A model generated the notes under the pieces. It had not been told where the DNA came from. It searched no databases and worked only from the letters and a program-made list of their open reading frames with translations. Source: DATFDN01 sp963756545 (lineage in GTDB: Bacteria; Pseudomonadota; Alphaproteobacteria; Acetobacterales; Acetobacteraceae). From it: 64,000 bases of DNA. Position 1 is the stretch's first letter, and each line of letters opens with the position of its first letter. The position numbers and the translations under genes are program-made. The stretch lies in assembly GCA_963756545.1 (NCBI GenBank), contig CAVWNY010000002.1:62001-126000 (forward strand). Reading direction: 5' to 3'. Positions 33,341 to 41,958 of the stretch are shown one piece after another.

Positions 33341-36300
33341 ATGCCGAAATCGGTCGGGTTCGTCGACGCTCTTGAAGGTCCCGTCGTACGCGGTTGGGCG
33401 ATGCCGGAGGGACCCCGAGCGGCGAGCATCATCGTCCGCGACGCGGCCGGCCGGACGCTTGGGCGCGGCGCCGCCGATCAGGAGCGCCCGGATCTCGCGC
33501 GCCTCGGTCTGGACCGCACCGCCTGCGGATTTCGTGTCGCCGTGCGCGGACTGGGGATCACGGATGCTCTGCATGTGTTCGCCGACGGGGCGGAATTGGT
33601 GGGCTCGCCGGTCCCGGTGGGCCAGGGGCTCTATGACGGCGCGCTGACGCTCGCGGACGGGGTGGTCAGCGGCTGGGTGGCCGAACGGACTGACACCAGT
33701 CGCGGCGCGCGCGTCGAGCTGCGGGACCAGGACGGGGTGCTGGTGGGTGAGGCCGACGCCGTGCGGGACCCGGACGGTGGGCCGGACCGCGCGCCCGCTC
33801 GTTTCTCGATCCCGCTCGGCCCCGCGAGCTTCGGCCGGTCCGACCTGATCGTGCGGGCCTTCGTCGGCGGCGTACGCTTCGCCGAGGCACACGGCGCCAT
33901 GCGGCTGGACGGCTATCTCGACATGCTCAGCCCCACCCGTTGCAACGGCTGGCTGCTCTCGCCCGATGCGCCCGGCCGGGTGCTGGAAATCGAGGTGTTT
34001 CGCGACAGCTCGCCGATTGGGGTGGGTACGTGCGCGCTGCCGCGCGAGGACGTGCGCCATCGGTATCCGCGGTCGTGGCGCGTCGGGTTCGACATCGCGT
34101 TTGATCCCGCGCCTGACCCCGTGCCGGATTCTCTGGCGGGTGCCCGCCCGACCTATTCGTTCCGGCTGGCGGGCACGGATGCCGAGTTGTTCGACGGACC
34201 GTTGGTGATCGATGACAGGCTCGTCGCGATCGAGGCGGCGCGGCGGATCGGCCAGCGCGCCGAGGCGGACCTGGCGGCGGCGTCTGCCGCCGACCGCGCC
34301 CTGCTGCGGAGCGCCCTGGCCGAGTTCATCGGCCGGCGCCGGCGCAGTGAGCCACGCGCACGCGCACGCATCGCGCCGGCCGCTTCGGCGTCCGTGCCAC
34401 CGTCGGCCGGCGGGCGCCGGCTTGTCGTCGTGATCCCGGTCTACCGCGACGTCGCGGTCACGCGCGCCTGCGTTGAAAGCGTGCTGGCCGCTCGCGATCC
34501 TGCCCGCGACGCCGTCGTGCTGGTTAACGACCGCTCCCCGGACGCGGGGATGGACACGATGCTGGAGCGACTGGGCCGCGAACCGGACGTGTTCGTGCTC
34601 AGCAACGCCGAGAACCAGGGCTTCATCCGCTCTGCCAATCGCGGCATCGCGGCGTGCCGTCGGGGCGACATCCTGCTGCTGAATTCCGACACCCGCGTGT
34701 TCCCCGGCGTGTTCGAGGAGTTGTGCCGCGTTGCCGGCTCGGCGCCAGACATCGGCACCGTCACCGCGCTGTCGAACAACGCCACGATCTTTTCCTACCC
34801 GCATCCGAGCCTGCCGAACGCGGCGCTGGATGACATGGACTGGGCCGAGGTCGCCGCAGTGGCGCGGGAGGCCAGCGGCGGCCTCGTGGTGGACGTGCCG
34901 ACCGGCCACGGATTCTGCATGCTGATCCGGCGCACGGTGCTGGAGCTGACGGGAACGTTGGACGAGGTGTTCGGCCGCGGCTATGGCGAGGAGAACGATC
35001 TCTGCCAGCGCGTAGCCGACCGAGGCTTTCGCAACGTCGCCGCGGCCGGAGCCTTCGTCGAGCACGGCGAGAGCGTGTCGTTCGGAGCCGAGAAAACGGT
35101 CCTGGCGGAGGCGAACCTGGCCCGTCTGGGACAGATGTATCCCGAATACGCGCAAGTCGTGATGGAGTTTGAACGCGCCGACGGGCTGCGGCGCGCCCGC
35201 TGGCCACTCGACGCCGCGCGGCTTCGCAAGGCCGGCGCGGCCGGAGCCTCGTTCGCCCTGATCGTGACCAACCGGCTGGGCGGCGGCACGCGCCGGGCGG
35301 TGGACGATATCGAGACGGCGGTGGGCTACGGCGGGGCGCACAGGCTGACTCTGAGCTGCCGCGACGACGGAATGATCGAGTTGGAGGCCGGCGCGCCGGC
35401 GCTGCGCGCCGTCTTCGGCTTCGACGAGACCGAGGCCCTATTCGGGCTGCTGTCGGCCGCCCGGATCACGCGGGTCCTCGTCCATCAGATGCTTGGCTTC
35501 CCGCCGGCGTTCCTGACGGGTCTGACCGCCTGGGCGAGCGGGCGGCACGCGATCTACTACGCGCACGACTTCTATCCGATCTGTCCGCGCGTCACGATGA
35601 TCGACGCCGCCGACCGGTTCTGCGATGTCGCCGGGGCCGACACCTGCCAGCGCTGCGTTGCCGCCGCGGGCGCGCACGAGGCCTCGCGCCTGGATGCGCT
35701 GGCCCCGGCGGCGCACCGGGCGGCGTTCGGCGCCCTGCTGGGGGCATTCCGCCATGTGGTGGCGCCCTCGACGAGCGCGGCCGCTCATCTGCGCCGAGTT
35801 TGGCCGGATCTGTCGGTGACGGTCGCCCCGCACCCCGAGCCGGCCCGCGCCGTTCCCGCCGCGACACGCGCTGCTTCGGCGCGGGAGGTGGTGCTGCTGG
35901 GCGCGATCGGTCCGCACAAGGGCTCCGCCAAGCTGCTCGAGATCGCCCGCCACGCACGGCTCAGCCACCCGGACCTGCGATTCCGGGTGATCGGGCACAC
36001 CAACATCGACGCCGAGCTGCGCGCCGTCGGCAATGTGGCGATTACCGGCGCGTACGAGCCTTGGGAGTTGCCGGACCTGCTGGCCCAGGCCGACGGCCGC
36101 ATCGCCTTGTTCCTGCACAACTGGCCCGAAACCTACTGCTATACGTTGAGCGAGGCGGTTGCCCACGGATTGCTGCCGCTGGTTCCCGATCTCGGCGCGC
36201 CGGCCGAACGGGTGCGACAGGCGGGATTCGGGGCGGTGTTCGGTTTCCCGATCGAGGCCGGCGACGTGCTGCGGTCGATCACGGCGACCCTGGCCGAGAC

Positions 36301-36451
36301 CAGCCCCAACGCGAGGCCCGGGTCCTTCACGATGCCTGGTGCTGCCGCGTTGCATCGGGCGCTGCTGGGGTTGGAGGAGCGGGCGGCGGATGCGCCGGCC
36401 CGCACGCGTCGGACGGGCCGCGCGCGGATGGCCCCAGCGCGGGCGACATAG
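33341..36451 (+). CDS. Large fused glycosyltransferase: three N-terminal repeat modules, GT2 domain, GT4-like domain
   Basis: 1036 residues. Residues about 5-75, 100-175 and 190-270 are three degenerate modules with the pattern 'GxVD....GWA...' and '...GF.v' (GFVDALEGPVVRGWAMPEG; GVVSGWVAERTDTSRGA; GYLDMLSPTRCNGWLLSPDA). A GT2 family domain occupies about 360-600: LVVVIPVYRDVAVTRACVES, VLVNDRSPDAGMDTMLERL, LLLNSDTRV as DxD-like site at 448-452, and GRGYGEENDLCQRVADRGF. From about 630 a GT4-type domain follows (YYAHDFYPICPRVTMID with a Cys-rich loop, LLGAIGPHKGSAKLLEIARH, ETYCYTLSEAVAHGLLPLV). It is cytoplasmic, without signal or helices. Likely builds a surface polysaccharide with two linkages. 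The start at 33341 is chosen to begin with the first module. Confidence 0.85.
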   Translation: MPKSVGFVDALEGPVVRGWAMPEGPRAASIIVRDAAGRTLGRGAADQERPDLARLGLDRTACGFRVAVRGLGITDALHVFADGAELVGSPVPVGQGLYDGALTLADGVVSGWVAERTDTSRGARVELRDQDGVLVGEADAVRDPDGGPDRAPARFSIPLGPASFGRSDLIVRAFVGGVRFAEAHGAMRLDGYLDMLSPTRCNGWLLSPDAPGRVLEIEVFRDSSPIGVGTCALPREDVRHRYPRSWRVGFDIAFDPAPDPVPDSLAGARPTYSFRLAGTDAELFDGPLVIDDRLVAIEAARRIGQRAEADLAAASAADRALLRSALAEFIGRRRRSEPRARARIAPAASASVPPSAGGRRLVVVIPVYRDVAVTRACVESVLAARDPARDAVVLVNDRSPDAGMDTMLERLGREPDVFVLSNAENQGFIRSANRGIAACRRGDILLLNSDTRVFPGVFEELCRVAGSAPDIGTVTALSNNATIFSYPHPSLPNAALDDMDWAEVAAVAREASGGLVVDVPTGHGFCMLIRRTVLELTGTLDEVFGRGYGEENDLCQRVADRGFRNVAAAGAFVEHGESVSFGAEKTVLAEANLARLGQMYPEYAQVVMEFERADGLRRARWPLDAARLRKAGAAGASFALIVTNRLGGGTRRAVDDIETAVGYGGAHRLTLSCRDDGMIELEAGAPALRAVFGFDETEALFGLLSAARITRVLVHQMLGFPPAFLTGLTAWASGRHAIYYAHDFYPICPRVTMIDAADRFCDVAGADTCQRCVAAAGAHEASRLDALAPAAHRAAFGALLGAFRHVVAPSTSAAAHLRRVWPDLSVTVAPHPEPARAVPAATRAASAREVVLLGAIGPHKGSAKLLEIARHARLSHPDLRFRVIGHTNIDAELRAVGNVAITGAYEPWELPDLLAQADGRIALFLHNWPETYCYTLSEAVAHGLLPLVPDLGAPAERVRQAGFGAVFGFPIEAGDVLRSITATLAETSPNARPGSFTMPGAAALHRALLGLEERAADAPARTRRTGRARMAPARAT

Positions 36452-36542
36452 GACGACGCCAGGGCGGCCGATAGCCGGCTGCCCTCGACGCTGCCGCTCC
36501 GGGCGGCGTAGGCTCCTCGAAAGTCGAGGAGGAATGCGTCCT

Positions 36543-37760
36543 ATGAGCGGTGAAGACTGCCTTGCCGGCGTGCGGGTTCTGGATCTGACCCAGTTCGAGG
36601 CCGGCCCGTCCTGCACCGAGGTGCTCGCGTGGCTGGGCGCCGAGGTGGTGAAGGTCGAGAACCCGAAGAGCGGCGACCCGGGCCGGTCCATCAATCCTCC
36701 CCCCGGACAGGACGCGCACTACTTTCTGCAGTACAACGCCAACAAGAAATCCATCACGGTCAACTTGAAGGATCCGCGCGGGCTCGATCTCGTCAAGCAA
36801 CTCGCGCGCAAGGCCGACGTCTTCGCCGAGAATTTCGCGCCCGGCGCGATCGAGCGGCTGGGCCTCGGCGCGGACGTGCTGCGCGCGGTGAACCCGGCAC
36901 TGATCTACGCGCAGGTGAAGGGCTTCGGCGAGGGCTCGCCGTTCGAGAAAAACCTTGCCTTCGACATGATCGCGCAGGCCTGCGGCGGGCCGATGAGCAT
37001 CACCGGCGAGGCCGGCGGCAAACCGCTGAAGCCGGGACCGACGATCGGCGACACCGGCACGGGGATGCTGCTCGCCATCTCGATCCTCGGCGCGCTCTAC
37101 CGGCGCACGCGCACCGGCACCGGCGAGCATCTGCAGGTCGCGATGCAGGACGCGATGTTTCAGTTCGAGCGCGGCGCCTTTGCGACCACGACGCGCACCG
37201 CACGCGCGGCGCAACGTGCGGGGGCGGGCAGCGTGCTGGCCAGGAATCCCCCGATGGGTATCTACCCGTGCAAGGGCGGGGGCCCGAATGACTACGTCTA
37301 CATCTACACCAGCCGCGCCAACCCGGAGCATTGGCGCCGGCTTCTGGGCGTGATCGGCCGCGAGGACCTGCTGGGCGATGCGCGCTACGACACCTCGGCG
37401 GCGCGGCTGGAGCATGAGGCGGAGGTGGACGCGATGGTGGCCGGCTGGACCCGCCAGCACGACAAGAAGGAGGCCATGCGCATCGTCGGCGCGGCCGGCA
37501 TTCCGGCGGGCGCCGTGCTCGACACGGGCGAGTTGCTGGCCGACGAGACGTTCCGCCAGCGTGGCATCATGCAGACGGTGCGTCACCCGACCGCCGGCGA
37601 GTACACCATGCCGGCCTGGCCGGTGCGCTTCGCGGGCCGCCCGCCCGCGCTGCAGCCGGCGCCGCTGCTCGGCCAGCACACCGACGACGTGCTGCGCGGC
37701 TGGCTCGACCTCGGCGCCGACGCGGTGGGCGATCTGCGCGGCGGCGGCGTGGTGGGGTGA
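36543..37760 (+). CDS. Class III CoA-transferase (CaiB/BaiF/Frc family)
   Basis: 405 residues. VRVLDLTQFEAGPSCTEVLA, WLGAEVVKVENPKSGDPGRS and LKDPRGLDLVKQLARKADVF are the standard family blocks, and Asp141 in FDMIAQACGGPMSITGE matches the catalytic Asp that forms the acyl anhydride in formyl-CoA transferase. A strong AGGAGGA lies just before 36534; of the two in-frame ATGs the second (36543) has the better spacing. The gene 51 bp downstream is a thiamine-diphosphate enzyme related to oxalyl-CoA decarboxylase/2-hydroxyacyl-CoA lyase, so the pair may move CoA to a hydroxy or oxo acid and then cleave it. The acyl donor and acceptor are unknown. Confidence 0.88.
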   Translation: MSGEDCLAGVRVLDLTQFEAGPSCTEVLAWLGAEVVKVENPKSGDPGRSINPPPGQDAHYFLQYNANKKSITVNLKDPRGLDLVKQLARKADVFAENFAPGAIERLGLGADVLRAVNPALIYAQVKGFGEGSPFEKNLAFDMIAQACGGPMSITGEAGGKPLKPGPTIGDTGTGMLLAISILGALYRRTRTGTGEHLQVAMQDAMFQFERGAFATTTRTARAAQRAGAGSVLARNPPMGIYPCKGGGPNDYVYIYTSRANPEHWRRLLGVIGREDLLGDARYDTSAARLEHEAEVDAMVAGWTRQHDKKEAMRIVGAAGIPAGAVLDTGELLADETFRQRGIMQTVRHPTAGEYTMPAWPVRFAGRPPALQPAPLLGQHTDDVLRGWLDLGADAVGDLRGGGVVG

Positions 37761-37811
37761 CTCGACGCGCTTCGTGGGAATTATCACACCGCTTCATGGG
37801 GAGACGACGAG

Positions 37812-39464
37812 ATGGCTGAACTGACCGGCTCCGAGATCCTGGCCAAATGCCTCAAGAAGGAGGGCGTCGAGGACCTCTTTTACATCATGGGCGGGCCGAT
37901 GCTGCTGGCCGAATCTTCCTGCATCAAGGAGGGCATCCGCATGATCGACGTCCGCCACGAGCAGGCGGCGGCGTTCATGTGCCAGGCGTATAGTCGGTTG
38001 CTGCAGAAGCCATCGGTCTGCATGGCCGCCAGCGGTCCGGGCGTGACAAACCTCGTCACCGGGGTCGCCAACGCGCTGATCGACTGCGCGCCTGTCGTTG
38101 CGATCGGCGGATCAAGCCCGATCAGCCAGTTCGGCCGGCAGGTCTTCCAGGAGATCGACCAGGTCGCATTCATGAAGGGCGTCTGCAAATACACCGACCG
38201 CGTCGTCAACCTGAAGCGCATCCCCCAGCAGGTGAACTTCGCGTTCCAGAAGGCGATGTCGGGCAAGCCGGGTCCGGTCTATCTCGATATGCCGGGCGAT
38301 ATTCTCTATCAGAAGATCGACGAGGGTCTGGTGGACTGGAGCTTCGCGGGCCGTCCGCTGCTGGATTCCCGCCCGCTCGGCAACCCCGAGGAGGTTGGGC
38401 GGCTGATCGACGCGCTGGCCAAGGCCGAGCGGCCGCTGCTGGTGTCCGGCAGCGGCGTCATCTGGTCGCGGGCGTGGGACGAGATGCGCGCGCTGGTCGA
38501 TCGCATCGGCATTCCGTTCTACACGACGCCGCAGGGCAGGGGCGTCGTGCCGGACGACCATCCGTGTTCCTATCTGCCCATGCGCAGCACGGCGTTCCGC
38601 GACGCCGATCTGATCGTCGTGCTTGGCACGCGCATGAACTACATCATCGGCCACGCCGCGCCGCCGCGTTTCGGCGCCCACGCGACGATCGCGCGCATCG
38701 ACATCGACCCCGAGGAGATCGCGACGGCCGCGCGCGGCGTGGACATCCCCATCGTCGGCGACTGCAAGATGGTGCTGCGCCAAGTGCTGGAGGGCATCGG
38801 CACGCGCGTCACCACCGATACTTACAAGAAGTGGCGGCAGACGCTCGCAGAAGGCGAGGCGACCAAGCGCGCGAGCGCGGGCGGCAACCGTTACGCCGAG
38901 GACGGCGACATCCATCCGGTGCGGCTGCTGGAGGAGATCAAGGGCTTCATGCAGCGCGACGCGATCCTGTGCGTCGATGGGCAGGAGACGCTGAACTTCG
39001 GCCGCCAGACAATGCCGACCTTCGCACCAGGGCACCGGCTCAACTCCGGCCCGTTCGGCACGATGGGCGTCGGCTTGCCGTTCGGCCTCGGGGCCAAGGT
39101 CGCCATGCCCAACACGCAGGTGATCGTGGTCCACGGCGACGGCTCGTTCGGGCTGAACGCGATGGAGCTGGACACGGCGGTACGCCACCACATCCCGATC
39201 CTGGTTGTCATCAGCCTGAACGGCGGCTGGACGGCGGACCCCAAGCGCGAAAAGCCCGGACGCGACCTCGGCTACACCCGCTTCGACAAGATGGCGGAGG
39301 CGCTCGGCTGTTACGGCGAGTTCGTGGAGCGCCCCGAGGACATCCGCCCCGCACTCGATCGGGCGCAGGCGAAGGTGGACGAGGGCATGGTGGCGCTGGT
39401 CAACGTCAAGACGGACTACCGCGCGCGCTATGGCGGGGTGGCGTTCTCGGACTATTCGACCTAA
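37812..39464 (+). CDS. Thiamine-diphosphate-dependent enzyme, oxalyl-CoA decarboxylase / 2-hydroxyacyl-CoA lyase-like
   Basis: 550 residues, three-domain TPP enzyme. Glu50 in IDVRHEQAAAFMCQAY is the conserved cofactor-activating Glu; VCMAASGPGVTNLVTGVANA and GKPGPVYLDMPGDILYQ are standard N-terminal-domain motifs; the Mg-diphosphate motif is VHGDGSFGLNAMELDTAVRH with the continuation ISLNGGWT (NGG in place of NNx). The RHEQ and GVANALIDCAPVVAIGGSS phrasing resembles oxalyl-CoA decarboxylase and 2-hydroxyacyl-CoA lyase more than acetolactate synthase. It follows a class III CoA-transferase, as oxc often follows frc, but the protein is not close enough by eye to call Oxc. Product: an aldehyde plus formyl-CoA or CO2 is possible. 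Confidence 0.85.
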   Translation: MAELTGSEILAKCLKKEGVEDLFYIMGGPMLLAESSCIKEGIRMIDVRHEQAAAFMCQAYSRLLQKPSVCMAASGPGVTNLVTGVANALIDCAPVVAIGGSSPISQFGRQVFQEIDQVAFMKGVCKYTDRVVNLKRIPQQVNFAFQKAMSGKPGPVYLDMPGDILYQKIDEGLVDWSFAGRPLLDSRPLGNPEEVGRLIDALAKAERPLLVSGSGVIWSRAWDEMRALVDRIGIPFYTTPQGRGVVPDDHPCSYLPMRSTAFRDADLIVVLGTRMNYIIGHAAPPRFGAHATIARIDIDPEEIATAARGVDIPIVGDCKMVLRQVLEGIGTRVTTDTYKKWRQTLAEGEATKRASAGGNRYAEDGDIHPVRLLEEIKGFMQRDAILCVDGQETLNFGRQTMPTFAPGHRLNSGPFGTMGVGLPFGLGAKVAMPNTQVIVVHGDGSFGLNAMELDTAVRHHIPILVVISLNGGWTADPKREKPGRDLGYTRFDKMAEALGCYGEFVERPEDIRPALDRAQAKVDEGMVALVNVKTDYRARYGGVAFSDYST

Positions 39465-39538
39465 AGGAGCCGGTGCGCGCACGTCCGGCGGCGGAGACCG
39501 GCGTGCGCGCGATTTTTGGCATCCAGAAAGGACGGTTG

Positions 39539-39733
39539 ATGCGGAAGAAGCTTCTCATGGTGGCCGGTGTGCTGCCTCTGCTCCTCGCGGCCGGCTGTCA
39601 GCAGGAGGGGCCGGCCGAACGGGCCGGCAGCAGCATCGACAATGCCGCGCAGAAGGCATCCGACACGCTGAACCCGCCGCAGGGGCCGGCCCAGAGCGTC
39701 GGCCGAAAGGTGGATCGCGCGCTTGGTCAATAG
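39539..39733 (+). CDS. Small lipoprotein, EcnA/EcnB-like length, unknown function
   Basis: 64 residues. MRKKLLMVAGVLPLLLAAGC ends in a lipobox (LAAGC) with Cys20 as the lipidated residue; after cleavage about 44 residues remain, hydrophilic and Pro/Gly/Asp-rich with an amphipathic helix (AGSSIDNAAQKASDTL). AAAGGACGG precedes the ATG with good spacing. The composition recalls entericidin-type and stress-induced small lipoproteins but no specific match is claimed. 74 bp separate it from the preceding TPP-enzyme gene, so it probably has its own promoter or follows by readthrough. Confidence 0.7.
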   Translation: MRKKLLMVAGVLPLLLAAGCQQEGPAERAGSSIDNAAQKASDTLNPPQGPAQSVGRKVDRALGQ

Positions 39734-39914
39734 CTCGCGCCAGAGGACGGGTTTCACTCGCCGCTCTCCCGCCGTCTCGGTCGATAGCCGCGTGTCTTTT
39801 GCCGGGTTGCCGCAGAGGACGGACCAGCACCATCCACCGAATTAGGCGAGTGTGACCCGAGCGGGTGGAGGGATCGGCGCATCGAGCAGGAATGGCGGGA
39901 AGGAGATCCCAAAC
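39734..39914. other. Intergenic gap with no gene seen (181 bp)
   Basis: No open frame with family resemblance. A purine-rich ribosome-binding site AAGGAGA at about 39898-39905 supports the GTG start at 39915. Confidence 0.5.
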
Positions 39915-40714
39915 GTGCCCAGTGATGCTAGCTCGCGCATCCGGGTCGGGGTCGGCGGATGGACCTATGAGCCTTGGCGTGGCTCGTTCTATCCGGACGG
40001 TCTTCCTCACAAGCGCGAACTGGAATATGCCAGCCGCAACCTGACCTCGATCGAGATCAACGGCACCTATTACGGATCGCAGAAGCCGGAGAGCTTTGCC
40101 AAATGGCATGACGAAACGCCGGACGGCTTCGTCTTCGCGGTCAAGGGACCTCGCTTCGCGACCAATCGCCGCGTTCTGGCGGAGGCGGGGGCGTCCATCG
40201 AGCGGTTCTTCGCCAGCGGCGTGATGGAACTGAAGCACAAGCTCGGTCCGATCAATTGGCAGTTCATGGCGACCAAGAAATTCGATCCGGTGGATTTCGA
40301 AGGCTTTCTCAAGCTCCTGCCACGATCCGTCGAGGGGAAAGCGATCCGCCATGCCGTCGAGGTGCGCCATGACAGTTTTCGGTCGCCGGAGTTCATCGCG
40401 CTGGCCCGAGAGTACGGCATCGCGGTCGTGATCGCCGGGGATTGCGATTTTCCGCAGATCGCCGACATCACCGCGCCCTTCGTCTATACCCGCATCATGG
40501 GAACGTGCGAGGCCGAGCAGAAGGGGTATCCGACGATCGGCTGGAGTCCTGGGCCCGTCGCGCGTCCCAGTGGGCGGAAGGCGGCCGGGACGTCTTTCTT
40601 TATGTCATCAGCGGCTTCAAGGCGCGCAATCCGGCCGCCGCCAGGGCGATCATCGGCCACCTCGGCGTTGACTATGGACCGAGGGAAGGCGATGCCCTGG
40701 GAGTGGGAACGTAA
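39915..40714 (+). pseudogene. DUF72 family protein, single-base frameshift near 40540
   Basis: The first 210 residues, from GTG 39915 with AAGGAGA upstream, show the DUF72 (YecE-like) TIM-barrel blocks: VGVGGWTYEPWRGSFYPDGL, LTSIEINGTYYGSQKPESFA, FVFAVKGPRFATNRRVL, HAVEVRHDSFRSPEF and ITAPFVYTRIMGTCE. In frame the protein then becomes unlike the family after YPTIG. Moving to another frame restores the expected end: LESWARRASQWAEGG and RDVFLYVISGFKARNPAAA. One missing base near 40540 accounts for this, and adding one base makes the gene 801 nt (266 residues), a normal family length. Function is unknown; DUF72 proteins are sometimes nucleases or phosphatases by prediction. A sequencing error is as likely as a true pseudogene. 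Confidence 0.85.
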
Positions 40715-40726
40715 CAGGAGCCGTCA

Positions 40727-41917
40727 GTGAGCGCCACCAATCCGAAAGTCCTTCGCGGCCGCCAGTTCTTCGCCAATCCCGGCCCGACGAACATCCCCGA
40801 TTCGGTGCTGCGCGCCATCGACCGCCCGACGATCGACTTCCATGACCCCGAATTCATCGCCGTGTACCACGAGGTTGTCGCCGGCCTCAAGCGCGTGCTC
40901 GGCACCGGCCAGCATCTGTTCATGTACACCGGCTCGGGCCACGCGGCGTGGGAGGCAACGCTCACCAACCTGCTCTCGCCGGGCGACACGATCCTGGTGC
41001 TGGAGTCCGGCTATTTCTCCGAAGAGTGGGCGCGCATGGCCGCCGCGCACGCGGTGGAGGTGCGGACCGTCGCCGCCGACTGGCGGCATGGCGTCGATGT
41101 CGCGCAGGTCAAGGCGGCGCTGGACGAGGATAGCGCGCACGCGATCCGCGCCGTCTGCGTGGTCCACAACGAGACCGCGACTGGTTTGTTCATCCCGGTC
41201 CAGGAGGTGCGCGGCGCGATGGACGCGGCGAAGCATCCGGCGCTGCTCCTCGTGGATACGATCTCTTCGCTCGGCAGCCTCGAGTTTCGCATGGATGCCT
41301 GGGGCATCGACGGCGTGGTGGGCGGCAGCCAGAAGGGGCTGATGTGCCCCACGGGCACCAGCTTCACTGCCGTTTCCGACAAGGCGATGGCGGTCCACAA
41401 GCAAGCCAAGCTGGCGCGCTTTTATTTCGATTGGACGCTGATGCAGGCCAAGAAGCCGCACATGAGCTTCATCGGCACGGTGCCGGTGAACGCGCTCTAC
41501 GGGCTGCACGAAGGCCTCCGGCTGATCGAGGAGGAGGGGATCGACAATGTCGTGGCCCGCCATCATTACCTCGCGGAAGGCGTTCGCCGCGCCGCGCAGG
41601 TTTGGGCCGGCAACACCGGTCCGCAACTGTTCTGCACGAACCCGGCGCGGTATTCCGATTCCGTGACCGCGATCTGGATGCCCGACGGCCACGACGCCGA
41701 GGCGGTGCGGCGAACGGCGCGGCAACGCTACAACGTGTCTCTCGGCGGCGGCCTGGGTCCGCTCGGCGGACGGGTGTTTCGCATCGGCCATCTGGGCGAT
41801 CTGAACGAGGCGATGGTGCTGGGCGCGCTGACCGCCGTGGAAATGAGCCTGCGGGTGGCCGGCGTCCCCCATGGCCGCGGGGGTGTCGCGGCAGCGATGG
41901 ACTGGTTCGCGGCCTAG
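40727..41917 (+). CDS. Class V aminotransferase, serine-glyoxylate/alanine-glyoxylate type
   Basis: 396 residues. GRQFFANPGPTNIPDSVLRA is the family opening, TGSGHAAWEATLTNLLSPGD the cofactor region, VDTISSLGSLEFRMDAWGID carries the PLP-pyridine Asp, and Lys203 in GGSQKGLMCPTG is the Schiff-base lysine. RVFRIGHLGDLNEAMVLGAL is the conserved C-terminal phrase. Uses glyoxylate as amino acceptor, with serine or alanine as donor; this is the serine-cycle or photorespiratory type. GTG start at 40727 preceded by AGGAG at six bases. Position beside a TPP enzyme that might produce or use C2 units is suggestive only. Confidence 0.9.
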   Translation: MSATNPKVLRGRQFFANPGPTNIPDSVLRAIDRPTIDFHDPEFIAVYHEVVAGLKRVLGTGQHLFMYTGSGHAAWEATLTNLLSPGDTILVLESGYFSEEWARMAAAHAVEVRTVAADWRHGVDVAQVKAALDEDSAHAIRAVCVVHNETATGLFIPVQEVRGAMDAAKHPALLLVDTISSLGSLEFRMDAWGIDGVVGGSQKGLMCPTGTSFTAVSDKAMAVHKQAKLARFYFDWTLMQAKKPHMSFIGTVPVNALYGLHEGLRLIEEEGIDNVVARHHYLAEGVRRAAQVWAGNTGPQLFCTNPARYSDSVTAIWMPDGHDAEAVRRTARQRYNVSLGGGLGPLGGRVFRIGHLGDLNEAMVLGALTAVEMSLRVAGVPHGRGGVAAAMDWFAA

Positions 41918-41958
41918 CTTCGTGCCTTAGCGAAGGGGCAGGGGCATCGCTGACGCTC

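Noticed and set aside
33272..35341. Long minus-strand open frame (689 codons) opposite the fused glycosyltransferase
   Set aside because: It is rich in Arg/His/Ala/Gly and shows no family motif, as expected for an antisense frame in very GC-rich DNA; the plus-strand gene has clear GT2 and GT4 motifs.
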